DNA of 64,000 bases. Origin: Pseudomonas sp. GL-B-19. GTDB lineage: Bacteria > Pseudomonadota > Gammaproteobacteria > Pseudomonadales > Pseudomonadaceae. The notes under the pieces are model-generated. The model did not search any database. It was given only the letters and a program-made list of their open reading frames with translations, and had not been told where the DNA came from. Positions 42,143 through 50,776 of the stretch are shown here, in pieces. Position numbers and translations under genes: made by a program. Positions within the stretch are counted from its first letter, which is position 1; every line of letters begins with the position of its first letter. Location of the stretch: NCBI RefSeq assembly GCF_019956415.1, contig NZ_JAHBDK010000011.1:1-64000 (forward strand), read 5' to 3'.

Positions 42143-43523
42143 GCCCAGCAGCCTGCGCTGGCGGTTGCTGTGGAACCTCGCGCTGTTGCTGGTGGTGTTA
42201 ATGCTTGCCAGCGGTTTGAGCGCGTACTGGAATGGTCGCGAAGCGGCCGACACCGCCTATGACCGCACTTTGCTGGCGTCGGCGCGAACCATTGCGGCGG
42301 GTGTCACCCAGCGTGACGGCACGCTCAGTGCCGACGTGCCCTACGTGGCGCTGGATACGTTTGCCTACGACAGTGCGGGGCGAATCTTTTACCTGGTCAA
42401 TGACATTCACCAGAATTTGATTTCCGGTTACGAAAACCTTCCCGCACCACCTCCCGGAACGCCGCGCACCGATGACTACCCGGCGTTGGCACGGTTTTAC
42501 AACGCCACGTATCGCGGGCAGAACGTGCGGGTGGTCAGCCTGCTCAAACCGGTCAGCGAGCCGAATATGAATGGTATGGCGGAAATTCGCGTTGCGGAAA
42601 CCGATGAGGCACGGGTCAGCATGGCGCGCAGCCTGGCGGCGGATACGTTGCTGCGGCTGGGCATGCTGGCGATTGGCGCGCTGCTGTTGGTGTGGTTTGC
42701 GGTGAGTGCGGCGTTGCGCCCGCTGGAACGCTTGCGCACGGCAGTGGAAGAGCGCCAGTCGGATGATCTGCGGCCATTGCCGTTGGTGGAAGTGCAACAC
42801 GAGTTGTGGCCGCTGGTCCGCGCGCTCAATCACTTTACCGAGCGGCTGCGCGAGCAGTTCGAGCGTCAGGCTCAGTTCATCGCCGATGCCGCCCATGAAC
42901 TGCGTACGCCGTTGGCGGCGCTCAAGGCGCGGCTTGAGCTTGGCCTGCGGGCGAGTGAGCCCGAAACCTGGCGCAACACCCTGGAAACTGCTGCCCAGGG
43001 CACGGATAGATTGACGCATTTGGCCAATCAATTGCTGTCGCTGGCACGGGTCGAAAACGGTGCCCGAGCCATTGCCGAGGGCGGGGCGCAGTTGCTGGAT
43101 TTGAGTCAGTTGGCGCGGGAGTTGGGCATGGCCATGGCGCCGCTGGCCCACGCACGCGGTGTTGCCCTGGCACTGGAAGCGGACGAGCCGGTGTGGCTGC
43201 GCGGTGAACCGACGCTGCTGAACGAACTGCTGAGTAATCTGGTGGATAACGCACTGGCCCATACACCGTCGGGCGGCAATGTGATTCTGCGGGTCACTGC
43301 ACCGGCGGTCCTGGAGGTTGAGGACGACGGGCCGGGGATTCCGGTTGAAGAGCGGGAGCGGGTGTTCGAGCGCTTTTACCGACGTAATCAGCAGGTGGCC
43401 GGGTCGGGACTGGGGTTGGCGATTGTTGGCGAAATCTGCCGTGCGCATCTGGCGCAGATCAGCCTGCATGATGGTGAGACGAAGGGGTTGAAGGTTCGGG
43501 TGAGTTTTATTGCCGGTGAATGA
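42135..43523 (+). CDS. tctE: Tricarboxylate-transport sensor histidine kinase
   Basis: 462 residues. Membrane helices at about 11-31 and 173-192 enclose a periplasmic sensor domain (TctE N-terminal type). A HAMP-like linker is followed by the H-box FIADAAHELRTPLAALKARL with phospho-His254, the N-box ELLSNLVDNALAHTPSGG, and G-boxes DDGPGIPVEE and GSGLGLAIV. It senses the carboxylate and phosphorylates TctD. Confidence 0.92.
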   Translation: MHKPSSLRWRLLWNLALLLVVLMLASGLSAYWNGREAADTAYDRTLLASARTIAAGVTQRDGTLSADVPYVALDTFAYDSAGRIFYLVNDIHQNLISGYENLPAPPPGTPRTDDYPALARFYNATYRGQNVRVVSLLKPVSEPNMNGMAEIRVAETDEARVSMARSLAADTLLRLGMLAIGALLLVWFAVSAALRPLERLRTAVEERQSDDLRPLPLVEVQHELWPLVRALNHFTERLREQFERQAQFIADAAHELRTPLAALKARLELGLRASEPETWRNTLETAAQGTDRLTHLANQLLSLARVENGARAIAEGGAQLLDLSQLARELGMAMAPLAHARGVALALEADEPVWLRGEPTLLNELLSNLVDNALAHTPSGGNVILRVTAPAVLEVEDDGPGIPVEERERVFERFYRRNQQVAGSGLGLAIVGEICRAHLAQISLHDGETKGLKVRVSFIAGE

Positions 43524-43551
43524 TGGTGCCTGTTTTGGCCCCATCGTCGGA

Positions 43552-43634
43552 ACGCCGCCCGGAGCCGGCTCGCTCCCACAGGGATCTTCCGTGTTACGGA
43601 GATCCATTGTGGGAGCGAGCCTGCTCGCGATGGC
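43552..43634. repeat. REP doublet
   Basis: The variant arm CGCCCGGAGCCGGCTCGCTC is opposed by a standard arm GTGGGAGCGAGCCTGCTCGC. It lies between convergent tctE and the HDOD gene. Confidence 0.85.
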
Positions 43635-43650
43635 AGCGACACGGTCTCGG

Positions 43651-44472
43651 CTAGTAAAACATCGACCGCGATTCTTCCAGATCCCGGCACATCGCCTCGT
43701 TCTGCGGATCGATCCCCAGCTTCTTGAACGACGGCACGTTGAACACATCGATTCGAGCCAGCGGATGATCGGTATCCTTGTGGCAATACAGACTGGCCAC
43801 TTGCACCAGATCGACATAATCAATCCGGTCAGACTCCCGCTTGAAGTCCAGGTATTGCCCTGGCACCTCCACCAGTTTCTCCGGAAACTCCCAAACCCTG
43901 AGCAGTTTGTCGCCGATCAACGGATGAATCTGATCGATCACATGGTTGAGGCTGACCGGGTCAGAAAGCAGCTGATAGTGATCTTCGGCGTAGGTCAGAA
44001 TCGGCAACACGCCGATCTGATGCACCAGACCACCGAGGGCGGCCTGGTCGGGTTTGAGTTGTGTGTAATGGCGGCACAAGGCATAGCTGACCCCGGCGAT
44101 TTCCAGGCTTTTGCGCCAGACATCGCGCATTTTCTGTTGCACCACCTCGGAGCGGGCGTGGAAAATCTGTTCCATCACCAAGCCGATCGCCAGGTTGCTG
44201 CTGTAGTTGACGCCCAGTCGCGTGATCGCCGTGTGCAGGTCGTTCACTTCTTGAGTCGCACGCAGCAGCGGGCTGTTGACCACTTTGATCAGGCGCGCCG
44301 ATAACGCCGTATCGCGGCCGATCACTTTGCTCAGTGTGCTGACACTGATTTCCGGGTCTTCGGCGGCCTTGCGAATCTGCATGGCCACTTCCGGTAATGT
44401 TGGCAGAACCAGGTCATCGTTATCGATGGCCTCAACCAAATCCTGTTGGACCTTTTCCGCCAGATCGTTCAT
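43651..44472 (-). CDS. HDOD domain protein
   Basis: 273 residues, nearly all one HDOD domain. VLPTLPEVAMQIRKAAEDPE and ISVSTLSKVIGRDTALSARL, then VVNSPLLRA and NDLHTAITRLGVNYSSNLAI, are the HDOD signature, a catalytically dead relative of HD phosphohydrolases found in signalling proteins. The later LGGLVHQIGVLPILTYAEDH retains only part of the HD pattern. Role unknown, possibly linked to c-di-GMP or stress signalling. Confidence 0.9.
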   Translation of the reverse strand: MNDLAEKVQQDLVEAIDNDDLVLPTLPEVAMQIRKAAEDPEISVSTLSKVIGRDTALSARLIKVVNSPLLRATQEVNDLHTAITRLGVNYSSNLAIGLVMEQIFHARSEVVQQKMRDVWRKSLEIAGVSYALCRHYTQLKPDQAALGGLVHQIGVLPILTYAEDHYQLLSDPVSLNHVIDQIHPLIGDKLLRVWEFPEKLVEVPGQYLDFKRESDRIDYVDLVQVASLYCHKDTDHPLARIDVFNVPSFKKLGIDPQNEAMCRDLEESRSMFY

Positions 44473-44507
44473 TTCGTTTCTCTAGGGTGTTGCAACAAAT
44501 GCTGCGG

Positions 44508-45449
44508 TTAACGCTGGATTTCGCGGTCGCGATCCAGTGAGTAAGGCAGGTCGAGCAAGTTCAGGGCTGGTCCTTCGAGAGTGCCGAGATGAATGTCACC
44601 ACCCTCAGCTGCTTCGGCTTGCAGCACGGCCAGGAGTTCAATGTGTTGTTCCGCGTTGGCCGCCAGGACCACTTCGCCGATGGAACTGCCATGGGACGGG
44701 GAAAACAGCGGTGTGCCGGGGGCGGGCAGTGCGCTGGCATCGAGGGTCAGACGATACAAGCGGCGCTTGAGTTTGCCCAGGTACTGCATGCGCGCGACGA
44801 TTTCCTGGCCGGTGTAGCAGCCTTTCTTGAAGCTCACGCCACCGACGGCTTGCAGATTGAGCATCTGCGGGATGAACAGTTCACGTGTCTCTGGCATGAC
44901 CTGACCGATCCCTGCGCGGATCTGGCCCAGTAGCCATTGGTTCAGATTGCCTTCGGGCAACATGGCGGTCAGCTTGCCTTTGATGGCATCGGCCTGATCA
45001 GCGGCGACCCACAGTTCAGCGCGATCCGGTGAAACGCGGATGGCGATCAGACCTTCATGACGCACGACACTGTCGGTGTCTGCCAGCAACTCAAGACCGA
45101 GGCTGCTCAGCGCGGCATCGCCATGATCAAGGCCGAAGCGGACCCAGGCGACGCTTTCGTCGGTCAGTTTGGATTTGGAGAACACGGCGTACTTTTTCAG
45201 GTCCGCCAACTGCGGTTCCAGCAGCTCGGTGGCCATCGCCATCAAAACGCCGTCGCCTTCCAGCAGAATGCGGAAACTCGACTGCATCCGGCCTTTTTGC
45301 GTGCAACGGGCGCCCAGACTGGCCTGGGTATCGCTCAGGTAATTGAGGTTGCAGGTCAATTGGCCTTGCAGGAATTTGCCGGCATCCGCGCCGCGGACCG
45401 CGAGAACGCCTTCGTGAGACAGGGTGCAGAAAAAAGCAGAGTCGGCCAT
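44508..45449 (-). CDS. ygfZ: YgfZ, folate-dependent Fe-S cluster repair/assembly protein
   Basis: 313 residues. The diagnostic motif KKGCYTGQEIVARMQYLGKL, with its conserved Cys, is present near residue 205, in a GcvT-like folate-binding fold. YgfZ helps certain Fe-S enzymes such as MiaB in a tetrahydrofolate-dependent way. It is divergent from sdhE, the usual arrangement in Pseudomonas. The gap 45450-45598 holds both promoters. Confidence 0.92.
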   Translation of the reverse strand: MADSAFFCTLSHEGVLAVRGADAGKFLQGQLTCNLNYLSDTQASLGARCTQKGRMQSSFRILLEGDGVLMAMATELLEPQLADLKKYAVFSKSKLTDESVAWVRFGLDHGDAALSSLGLELLADTDSVVRHEGLIAIRVSPDRAELWVAADQADAIKGKLTAMLPEGNLNQWLLGQIRAGIGQVMPETRELFIPQMLNLQAVGGVSFKKGCYTGQEIVARMQYLGKLKRRLYRLTLDASALPAPGTPLFSPSHGSSIGEVVLAANAEQHIELLAVLQAEAAEGGDIHLGTLEGPALNLLDLPYSLDRDREIQR

Positions 45450-45598
45450 GGGTCATCGCAGGGTAAAGAGTCTGGGGGACATCATAAGGGGGCGACCATG
45501 AAATGGGTAGTTCACAAAAGGTCGGCAGTGCCCGACCAAAGCTGACTGTTCGACGCTGCCCGGGGCTGTATACTTGCCGCCTATTTGAGGAGCGCTCC

Positions 45599-45853
45599 AT
45601 GGTCGAAGATGTTGAACTGAATCGCCTCTACTGGCACAGCCGCCGCGGCATGCTTGAGCTGGACGTATTGCTGGTGCCGTTTGTAAAAGAGGTCTACCCG
45701 CACCTCAATGATGTCGACCGCGATTGCTACCGCAAGCTGCTTGAGTGCGAAGATCAGGACATGTTCGGCTGGTTCATGGAACGCGCCGAATCCGAAGATC
45801 CGGAGCTTCAGCGCATGGTTCGCATGATCCTGGATCGTGTCCAGCCCAAGTAA
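45599..45853 (+). CDS. sdhE: Succinate dehydrogenase flavinylation factor SdhE
   Basis: 84 residues. The RGxxE motif required for flavin attachment is seen in [14 protein letters not shown] near 12-25, and [13 protein letters not shown] is the second conserved block. It helps attach FAD to SdhA/FrdA. ATG at 45599 with GAGGAGCG upstream. The next gene (ygfX-like) begins inside its 3' end, as in enterobacteria. Confidence 0.93.
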   Translation: MVEDVELNRLYWHSRRGMLELDVLLVPFVKEVYPHLNDVDRDCYRKLLECEDQDMFGWFMERAESEDPELQRMVRMILDRVQPK

Positions 45854-46289
45854 TACGTTCGAATGCCGCTGGCATGCCTCTCGGCAGTTGCTGGCGGCGT
45901 ATCTCCTGGCCCAGCTATTCGCGTTGGGTTCGTTGTTTCTTCTGTCTATACCGGTCTGGGCCAGTCTGCTCGGCGCTTTTTGCTGTCTGGCGCATGGCGT
46001 TTGGGTATTGCCGCGTCAGGTTTTGCTGACACACCCACAGGCATTTCGCGGCTTGCGACGCGACGCCGAGGGTTGGCAGTTATGGAATCAGGCGCAGGGT
46101 TGGCAGCCGGTGCAGCTGCGCCCGGACAGCCTCGCGCTGCCATTGATCGTGGTGCTACGGTTTCGCCTGCGCGGCGAACGGCGGGTCAGATCGATCTGCG
46201 TACCCCACGACTCTCAGGCGGCGGATGTGCACCGACGCCTGCGGGTTCGACTTGCGTTCAGTCGACGTAGGTGGGCGGCACCAGAATAG
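45837..46289 (+). CDS. ygfX: YgfX (CptA)-like membrane protein
   Basis: 150 residues from a GTG at 45837, 17 bases before the sdhE stop. Two hydrophobic helices (about 16-55, [20 protein letters not shown] and [15 protein letters not shown]) are followed by a soluble tail. This arrangement and its place after sdhE match YgfX/CptA. It was described in E. coli as the toxin of a pair with sdhE, a role that has been questioned. The 3' end overlaps convergent nadB by 32 bases. Confidence 0.82.
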   Translation: MSSPSNTFECRWHASRQLLAAYLLAQLFALGSLFLLSIPVWASLLGAFCCLAHGVWVLPRQVLLTHPQAFRGLRRDAEGWQLWNQAQGWQPVQLRPDSLALPLIVVLRFRLRGERRVRSICVPHDSQAADVHRRLRVRLAFSRRRWAAPE

Positions 46290-47874
46290 TGTCCAGGGCA
46301 ACCGGGAGCATATTGGGGTAGTCGAGGGTGTAATGCAGGCCCCGGCTTTCCTTGCGCTCCATGGCGGACTGGATCATCAGTTCTGCTACCTGAGCCAGGT
46401 TGCGCAACTCGATCAAATCGCGGCTGACCTTATAGTTGCTGTAGAACTCATCGATTTCGTCCAGCAACAGCTGCACACGGTGCTGGGCCCGTTGCAAGCG
46501 TTTGTTGGTGCGCACGATACCGACGTAGTCCCACATGAATCGCCGCAGTTCGTCCCAGTTGTGCGCAATGATCACGTCTTCATCGGAATCGGTGACTTGG
46601 CTCGCATCCCAAATGGGCAGCGCGACTGGCATTGGCACGTGCGGCAGCTGTTCAATAATGTCCGCCGCCGCTGAACGGGCGTAGACGAAACACTCCAGCA
46701 GCGAGTTGCTGGCCATGCGGTTGGCGCCGTGCAGGCCGGTGAAACTGGTTTCGCCAATGGCATACAGCCCTGGCACGTCGGTGCGGCCGTTCTGATCGAC
46801 CATCACGCCACCGCAGGTGTAGTGCGCCGCCGGAACCACCGGGATCGGCTGCTTGGTAATGTCGATGGAAAACTCGAGGCAGCGTTCGTACACCGTTGGA
46901 AAGTGCGACTTGATGAACGCTTCGGATTTGTGGCTGATGTCCAGATAGACACAGTCGACACCCAAGCGCTTCATTTCATGGTCGATGGCCCGGGCAACAA
47001 TGTCCCGTGGCGCCAGCTCTGCGCGCGGGTCAAAGCGCTGCATGAACCGTTCACCGTTAGGCAGCTTCAAGTGTGCACCTTCGCCGCGCAGGGCTTCGGT
47101 GACCAGGAAGCTTTTTGCCTGTGGGTGGTAAAGGCAGGTGGGGTGGAACTGGTTGAACTCCAGATTCGCTACCCGGCAGCCCGAACGCCAGGCCATGGCG
47201 ATGCCATCACCGCAGGCGCCGTCCGGGTTGCTGGTATAGAGGTAGACTTTGGCCGCGCCACCGGATGCGAGGATGACGAAGCGTGCGCCGTAGGTGTCGA
47301 CTTCGCCGGTCCCGCGATTGAGTACATAAGCGCCAAGGCAGCGGTCGCCTTCCAGACCCAGACGTTTTTCGGTGATCAGGTCCACCGCGACGCGCTGTTC
47401 CAGCAATTCGATATTAGGCCGTTGTTTTGCCTGGGCCAGCAATGTTCTGAATATCGCGGCGCCCGTGGCATCGGCCGCATGAATGATGCGCCGATGGCTG
47501 TGGCCGCCTTCGCGGGTCAGGTGAAACTCGAACCCGCCGTCTTCGGTGCCGGATTGTTCATCGCGGGTAAACGGCACACCTTGGTCGATCAGCCATTGGA
47601 TCGCTTCTTTGCTGTGTTCGACGGTAAAACGAACAGCGTCTTCATGGCACAGGCCGCCGCCGGCATTGAGGGTGTCATCGACGTGAGACTCGACGGTGTC
47701 GGCGTCATCCAGAACGGCTGCGACGCCGCCCTGGGCCCAGAAAGTCGAGCCATTGGCGAGGTCGCCTTTGCTCAGTACCGCGATGCGCAAATGATCGGGC
47801 AAGGTCAGCGCAAGACTCAAACCGGCAGCACCGCTGCCAATCACCAGAACATCATGTTGAAACTGTTGGCTCAT
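46258..47874 (-). CDS. nadB: L-aspartate oxidase
   Basis: 538 residues. The FAD-binding N-terminus is [57 protein letters not shown] and [20 protein letters not shown] with [20 protein letters not shown] are the NadB/SdhA-family blocks. It oxidises aspartate to iminoaspartate in de novo NAD synthesis. Start MSQQFQHDV at 47874. It is divergent from algU across 555 bp. Confidence 0.94.
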   Translation of the reverse strand: MSQQFQHDVLVIGSGAAGLSLALTLPDHLRIAVLSKGDLANGSTFWAQGGVAAVLDDADTVESHVDDTLNAGGGLCHEDAVRFTVEHSKEAIQWLIDQGVPFTRDEQSGTEDGGFEFHLTREGGHSHRRIIHAADATGAAIFRTLLAQAKQRPNIELLEQRVAVDLITEKRLGLEGDRCLGAYVLNRGTGEVDTYGARFVILASGGAAKVYLYTSNPDGACGDGIAMAWRSGCRVANLEFNQFHPTCLYHPQAKSFLVTEALRGEGAHLKLPNGERFMQRFDPRAELAPRDIVARAIDHEMKRLGVDCVYLDISHKSEAFIKSHFPTVYERCLEFSIDITKQPIPVVPAAHYTCGGVMVDQNGRTDVPGLYAIGETSFTGLHGANRMASNSLLECFVYARSAAADIIEQLPHVPMPVALPIWDASQVTDSDEDVIIAHNWDELRRFMWDYVGIVRTNKRLQRAQHRVQLLLDEIDEFYSNYKVSRDLIELRNLAQVAELMIQSAMERKESRGLHYTLDYPNMLPVALDTILVPPTYVD

Positions 47875-48030
47875 TTCAGGATTCCGCTCAAAGCGACCCG
47901 GGTCGGGGTTGGCGCATGACTGCTGGAACGGCGAGTCAGTCGGCCACACAGCCCACTAGTATATAGAGGGGGGGCGCGGCACAATACCCGAGCGCCTATG
48001 GCATTGTGAAACTACTGTGACGGGAAATAC

Positions 48031-48055
48031 CCGACGCTTCGTCGGATGGTTTTTT
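48031..48055 (+). terminator. Terminator-like hairpin upstream of algU
   Basis: Six-base GC-rich stem with a three-base loop followed by a run of six T after four bases. It could end a transcript starting in the nadB promoter region. Confidence 0.45.
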
Positions 48056-48149
48056 GGTCGAATCGACGACAAGACGACTGTATCGTCGATTTAACAGTAT
48101 TTTTCTATTCACGGTTGCACAATCTCGGTGCCGTCCATTTATAAATATG

Positions 48150-48177
48150 GAACTTTTGCCAAAGGCCCAAGATCAAT
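48150..48177 (+). promoter_or_regulatory. algU: Distal AlgU-type promoter of algU
   Basis: GAACTT at 48150-48155, 17 bases, then TCAAT at 48173-48177. The spacer resembles that of the proximal promoter. Confidence 0.6.
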
Positions 48178-48343
48178 AGACGGTTGCCAGATTCAAGGGA
48201 CAGTGTCGGCTTCAGGGCAGGATCTGTAGTTTGATCCTTGCTGGCGAATCCGATGACAAGATTATTCGCGCAGCCGGGTAAACCGCGCTGCGCTTTTCGT
48301 GCGTGCCAAATCAGAGCCCGCAGGAAACTTGCTTGGAGGGGGA

Positions 48344-48370
48344 GAACTTTTGCGAAAAGCCCGAGTCTAT
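48344..48370 (+). promoter_or_regulatory. algU: Proximal AlgU-type promoter of algU
   Basis: GAACTT at 48344-48349, 16 bases, then TCTAT at 48366-48370. It matches the AlgU/RpoE consensus GAACTT-N16-TCtga closely and implies autoregulation, as known for algU in P. aeruginosa. Confidence 0.75.
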
Positions 48371-48429
48371 GTTTGCAAGTCTGGTCGTTCAGTTATGCAA
48401 GCCTCCTCCGAGCTTATCGAGGAGTGTTC

Positions 48430-49011
48430 ATGCTAACCCAGGAAGAGGATCAGCAGCTGGTCGAGCGCGTTCAACGTGGCGACAAGCGAGCTTTCGATCT
48501 GCTAGTGCTGAAATACCAGCACAAAATTCTCGGGTTGATCGTGCGTTTCGTGCACGACACCCATGAAGCCCAGGATGTGGCGCAGGAAGCCTTTATCAAG
48601 GCGTACCGAGCGCTTGGAAATTTTCGCGGAGACAGCGCGTTTTACACGTGGCTTTACCGCATCGCCATCAACACGGCGAAAAACTATCTGGTTTCACGCG
48701 GTCGTCGGCCGCCGGATAGTGATGTCAGTTCCGAGGATGCAGAGTTCTACGATGGCGATCATGGCCTCAAGGATCTCGAGTCGCCAGAACGTGCGTTGCT
48801 GCGGGATGAGATCGAAGGCACCGTCCATCGAACCATTCAGCAACTGCCAGAAGATTTGCGTACGGCTTTAACTTTACGTGAATTTGATGGTCTGAGTTAC
48901 GAGGACATTGCGGCAGTCATGCAGTGTCCGGTGGGTACCGTGCGCTCCCGGATCTTCCGCGCTCGGGAAGCCATCGATAAAGCCCTGCAGCCGTTGTTGC
49001 AGGAAAACTGA
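48430..49011 (+). CDS. algU: RNA polymerase extracytoplasmic-function sigma factor AlgU (RpoE)
   Basis: 193 residues, beginning MLTQEEDQQLVERVQRGDKR. Region 2 includes VHDTHEAQDVAQEAFIKAYR and FYTWLYRIAINTAKNYLV. Region 4 is LREFDGLSYEDIAAVMQCPV followed by GTVRSRIFRAREAI. It directs envelope-stress and alginate genes and is held inactive by MucA. GAGGAGTGTTC precedes the ATG. mucA starts 30 bases later. Confidence 0.97.
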   Translation: MLTQEEDQQLVERVQRGDKRAFDLLVLKYQHKILGLIVRFVHDTHEAQDVAQEAFIKAYRALGNFRGDSAFYTWLYRIAINTAKNYLVSRGRRPPDSDVSSEDAEFYDGDHGLKDLESPERALLRDEIEGTVHRTIQQLPEDLRTALTLREFDGLSYEDIAAVMQCPVGTVRSRIFRAREAIDKALQPLLQEN

Positions 49012-49041
49012 GACAGCGGCGATAGCCAAGAGAGGAACGCC

Positions 49042-49629
49042 ATGAGTCGTGAAGCCCTGCAGGAATCGCTGTCCGCAGTGATGGATAACGAAGCGGATGA
49101 ACTGGAATTGCGTCGGGTATTAAATGCCTTGGACGATGTTGAAACCCGTGAAACCTGGGCTCGTTACCAAATCGCTCGGGCAGTCATGCACAAGGACTTG
49201 CTGCTTCCACGCCTGGATATCGCTGCGGCAGTGTCTGCTGCGCTGGCCGACGAAGCTGTGCCGGCAAAAGCCTCCCGTGGTCCATGGCGCAGCCTGGGTC
49301 GTCTGGCAGTTGCCGCTTCGGTCACACTTGCTGTACTGGCTGGCGTTCGTTTGTACAATCAGGACGAGATCGCTGGTGTCGAACTGGCTCAGCAATCCAA
49401 TCAACCAGGTCTGGCCGCTCCTCAGGTTAAAGGCCCAGCTGTATTAGCAGGCTACAATGAGAGTTCGGATGCCACTGGCCCTATGGCCAACGGCGTTTTG
49501 CAAGGTCAGCCAGGCTGGCACGATCAGCGTCTGCCAAGCTACTTGCGCCAACATGCTCAACAGGCTGCATTAAAAGGCACTGAAAGTGCGCTGCCATATG
49601 CTCGTGCAGCAAGCCTGGAAAACCGTTAA
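49042..49629 (+). CDS. mucA: Anti-sigma factor MucA
   Basis: 195 residues. The cytoplasmic AlgU-binding domain (MSREALQESLSAVMDNEADE) is followed by a single membrane helix at about 86-103 and a periplasmic tail that MucB binds. The length is normal, so there is no sign of the truncations that cause mucoidy. Regulated proteolysis by AlgW and MucP releases AlgU in relatives. Ribosome site GAGAGGAACG. Confidence 0.95.
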   Translation: MSREALQESLSAVMDNEADELELRRVLNALDDVETRETWARYQIARAVMHKDLLLPRLDIAAAVSAALADEAVPAKASRGPWRSLGRLAVAASVTLAVLAGVRLYNQDEIAGVELAQQSNQPGLAAPQVKGPAVLAGYNESSDATGPMANGVLQGQPGWHDQRLPSYLRQHAQQAALKGTESALPYARAASLENR

Positions 49630-49637
49630 GGAGGATC

Positions 49638-50594
49638 ATGCGCTCCATACCTCTACTTTCGCTTCTACTCGCAGGCTGGTTTGTTGTTCCAGCCCACGCT
49701 GATGAGGCCCAGGATTGGTTGACCCGTCTGGGTCAGGCCGAGCAGCAGCAAAGCTTTCACGGTACTTTCGTTTACGAGCGTAACGGTAGTTTTTCTACCC
49801 ATAACATCTGGCATCGCGTCCAGGATGGCAAAGTCCGCGAGCGTTTACTCCAGCTCGATGGCTCAGCACAGGAAGTCGTGCGCATTGATGGGCATACTCA
49901 ATGCGTCAGCGGCACCCTGATAGCAGGACTGGGTGATTCGCCCAATTCTGCTGCTCGTGCACTGGATCCACAAAAGTTAAAGAATTGGTATGACCTTGCC
50001 GTCATCGGCAAGTCGCGTGTGGCTGGGCGTGCGGCAGTGATTGTTTCGCTGACGCCACGTGATCAGCACCGATACGGTTTTGAGCTTCATCTGGATAAAG
50101 AAACCGGCCTGCCGCTCAAGTCATTGTTGCTCAATGACAAAGGGCAGTTGCTGGAGCGATTCCAGTTTACGCAATTGGATACCACCAAGGTGCCGTCTGA
50201 CAGCGACTTGCAGGCAGGCGACGATTGCAAGGCCGTCACTCTCGACAGTGACAAGGCTTCCGCCATTAAAACGGCTCAAGTCTGGCATTCGGACTGGTTG
50301 CCACCTGGTTTCGAGTTGACCAGCAGCAGCGCTCGCAAGGACCCGCAGACCAAAGCTCAGGTCAACAGTCTGATGTATGACGACGGTCTGACGCGTTTCT
50401 CGGTATTCCTTGAACCATTGAATGGCGCAACTGTGACGGACACCCGCACACAGTTGGGACCCACTGTCGCTGTATCCCGGCGCCTGACCACGCCTCAAGG
50501 CGAAATGATGGTGACCGTGGTCGGTGAGATCCCGATAGGCACTGCTGAACGGATTGCGCTGTCGATGCGCACCGATGCCACTGCAACCAAGTAG
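49638..50594 (+). CDS. mucB: Periplasmic AlgU regulator MucB (RseB-like)
   Basis: 318 residues. Signal peptide ends VVPAHA (about residue 21). The MucB/RseB N-terminal lipoprotein-like domain includes FHGTFVYERNGSFSTHNIWH and VRIDGHTQCVSGT. The C-terminal domain has LTRFSVFLEPL. It protects MucA from cleavage and senses envelope signals. It follows mucA by eight bases. Confidence 0.95.
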   Translation: MRSIPLLSLLLAGWFVVPAHADEAQDWLTRLGQAEQQQSFHGTFVYERNGSFSTHNIWHRVQDGKVRERLLQLDGSAQEVVRIDGHTQCVSGTLIAGLGDSPNSAARALDPQKLKNWYDLAVIGKSRVAGRAAVIVSLTPRDQHRYGFELHLDKETGLPLKSLLLNDKGQLLERFQFTQLDTTKVPSDSDLQAGDDCKAVTLDSDKASAIKTAQVWHSDWLPPGFELTSSSARKDPQTKAQVNSLMYDDGLTRFSVFLEPLNGATVTDTRTQLGPTVAVSRRLTTPQGEMMVTVVGEIPIGTAERIALSMRTDATATK

Positions 50595-50776
50595 TGAGTG
50601 AATGTCGAAATGTTTGGTGAACATTTCAATTTGCAAACAATCCTGAATTTTTCTATAGGTTAGAGTTTCACGGCTCTAGCCTTGTTTTGTTGTTTCCGGA
50701 ACAAAAATACCGGCGTATTGTTCCCGGTGTCCCTTGCTCCATATCGCTCAACCATGCTCGTCGTAACGGGAGCCGT
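50595..50776. promoter_or_regulatory. mucB-mucD gap with a possible mucD promoter and palindromes
   Basis: TTGCAA (50631-50636), 17 bases, TATAGG (50654-50659) resembles a sigma-70 promoter. Just upstream is the palindrome GAAATGTT-tggtg-AACATTTC (50607-50627), and downstream TTTTGTT...AACAAAA flanks TTCCGG. No trace of mucC, which lies here in P. aeruginosa. Confidence 0.5.

Larger units (their letters stand above)
47875..48429. other. 555-bp nadB-algU intergenic control region
   Basis: Holds two AlgU-type promoters (listed separately) and two hairpins. The first is CCGACG-CTT-CGTCGG at 48031-48045, then ATGGTTTTTT, which looks like a terminator. The second is AATCGACGA (48061-48069) with TCGTCGATT (48083-48091). 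No coding gene seen. Confidence 0.65.

Noticed and set aside
42198..43823. 541-codon minus-strand frame opposite tctE
   Set aside because: tctE has all kinase motifs. The antisense frame is low-complexity and reads through a REP.
46729..47919. 396-codon plus-strand frame opposite nadB
   Set aside because: Antisense shadow. nadB is unambiguous.
49042..49629. mucA truncation that would cause mucoidy
   Set aside because: The reading frame is full length, with an intact membrane helix and periplasmic tail.
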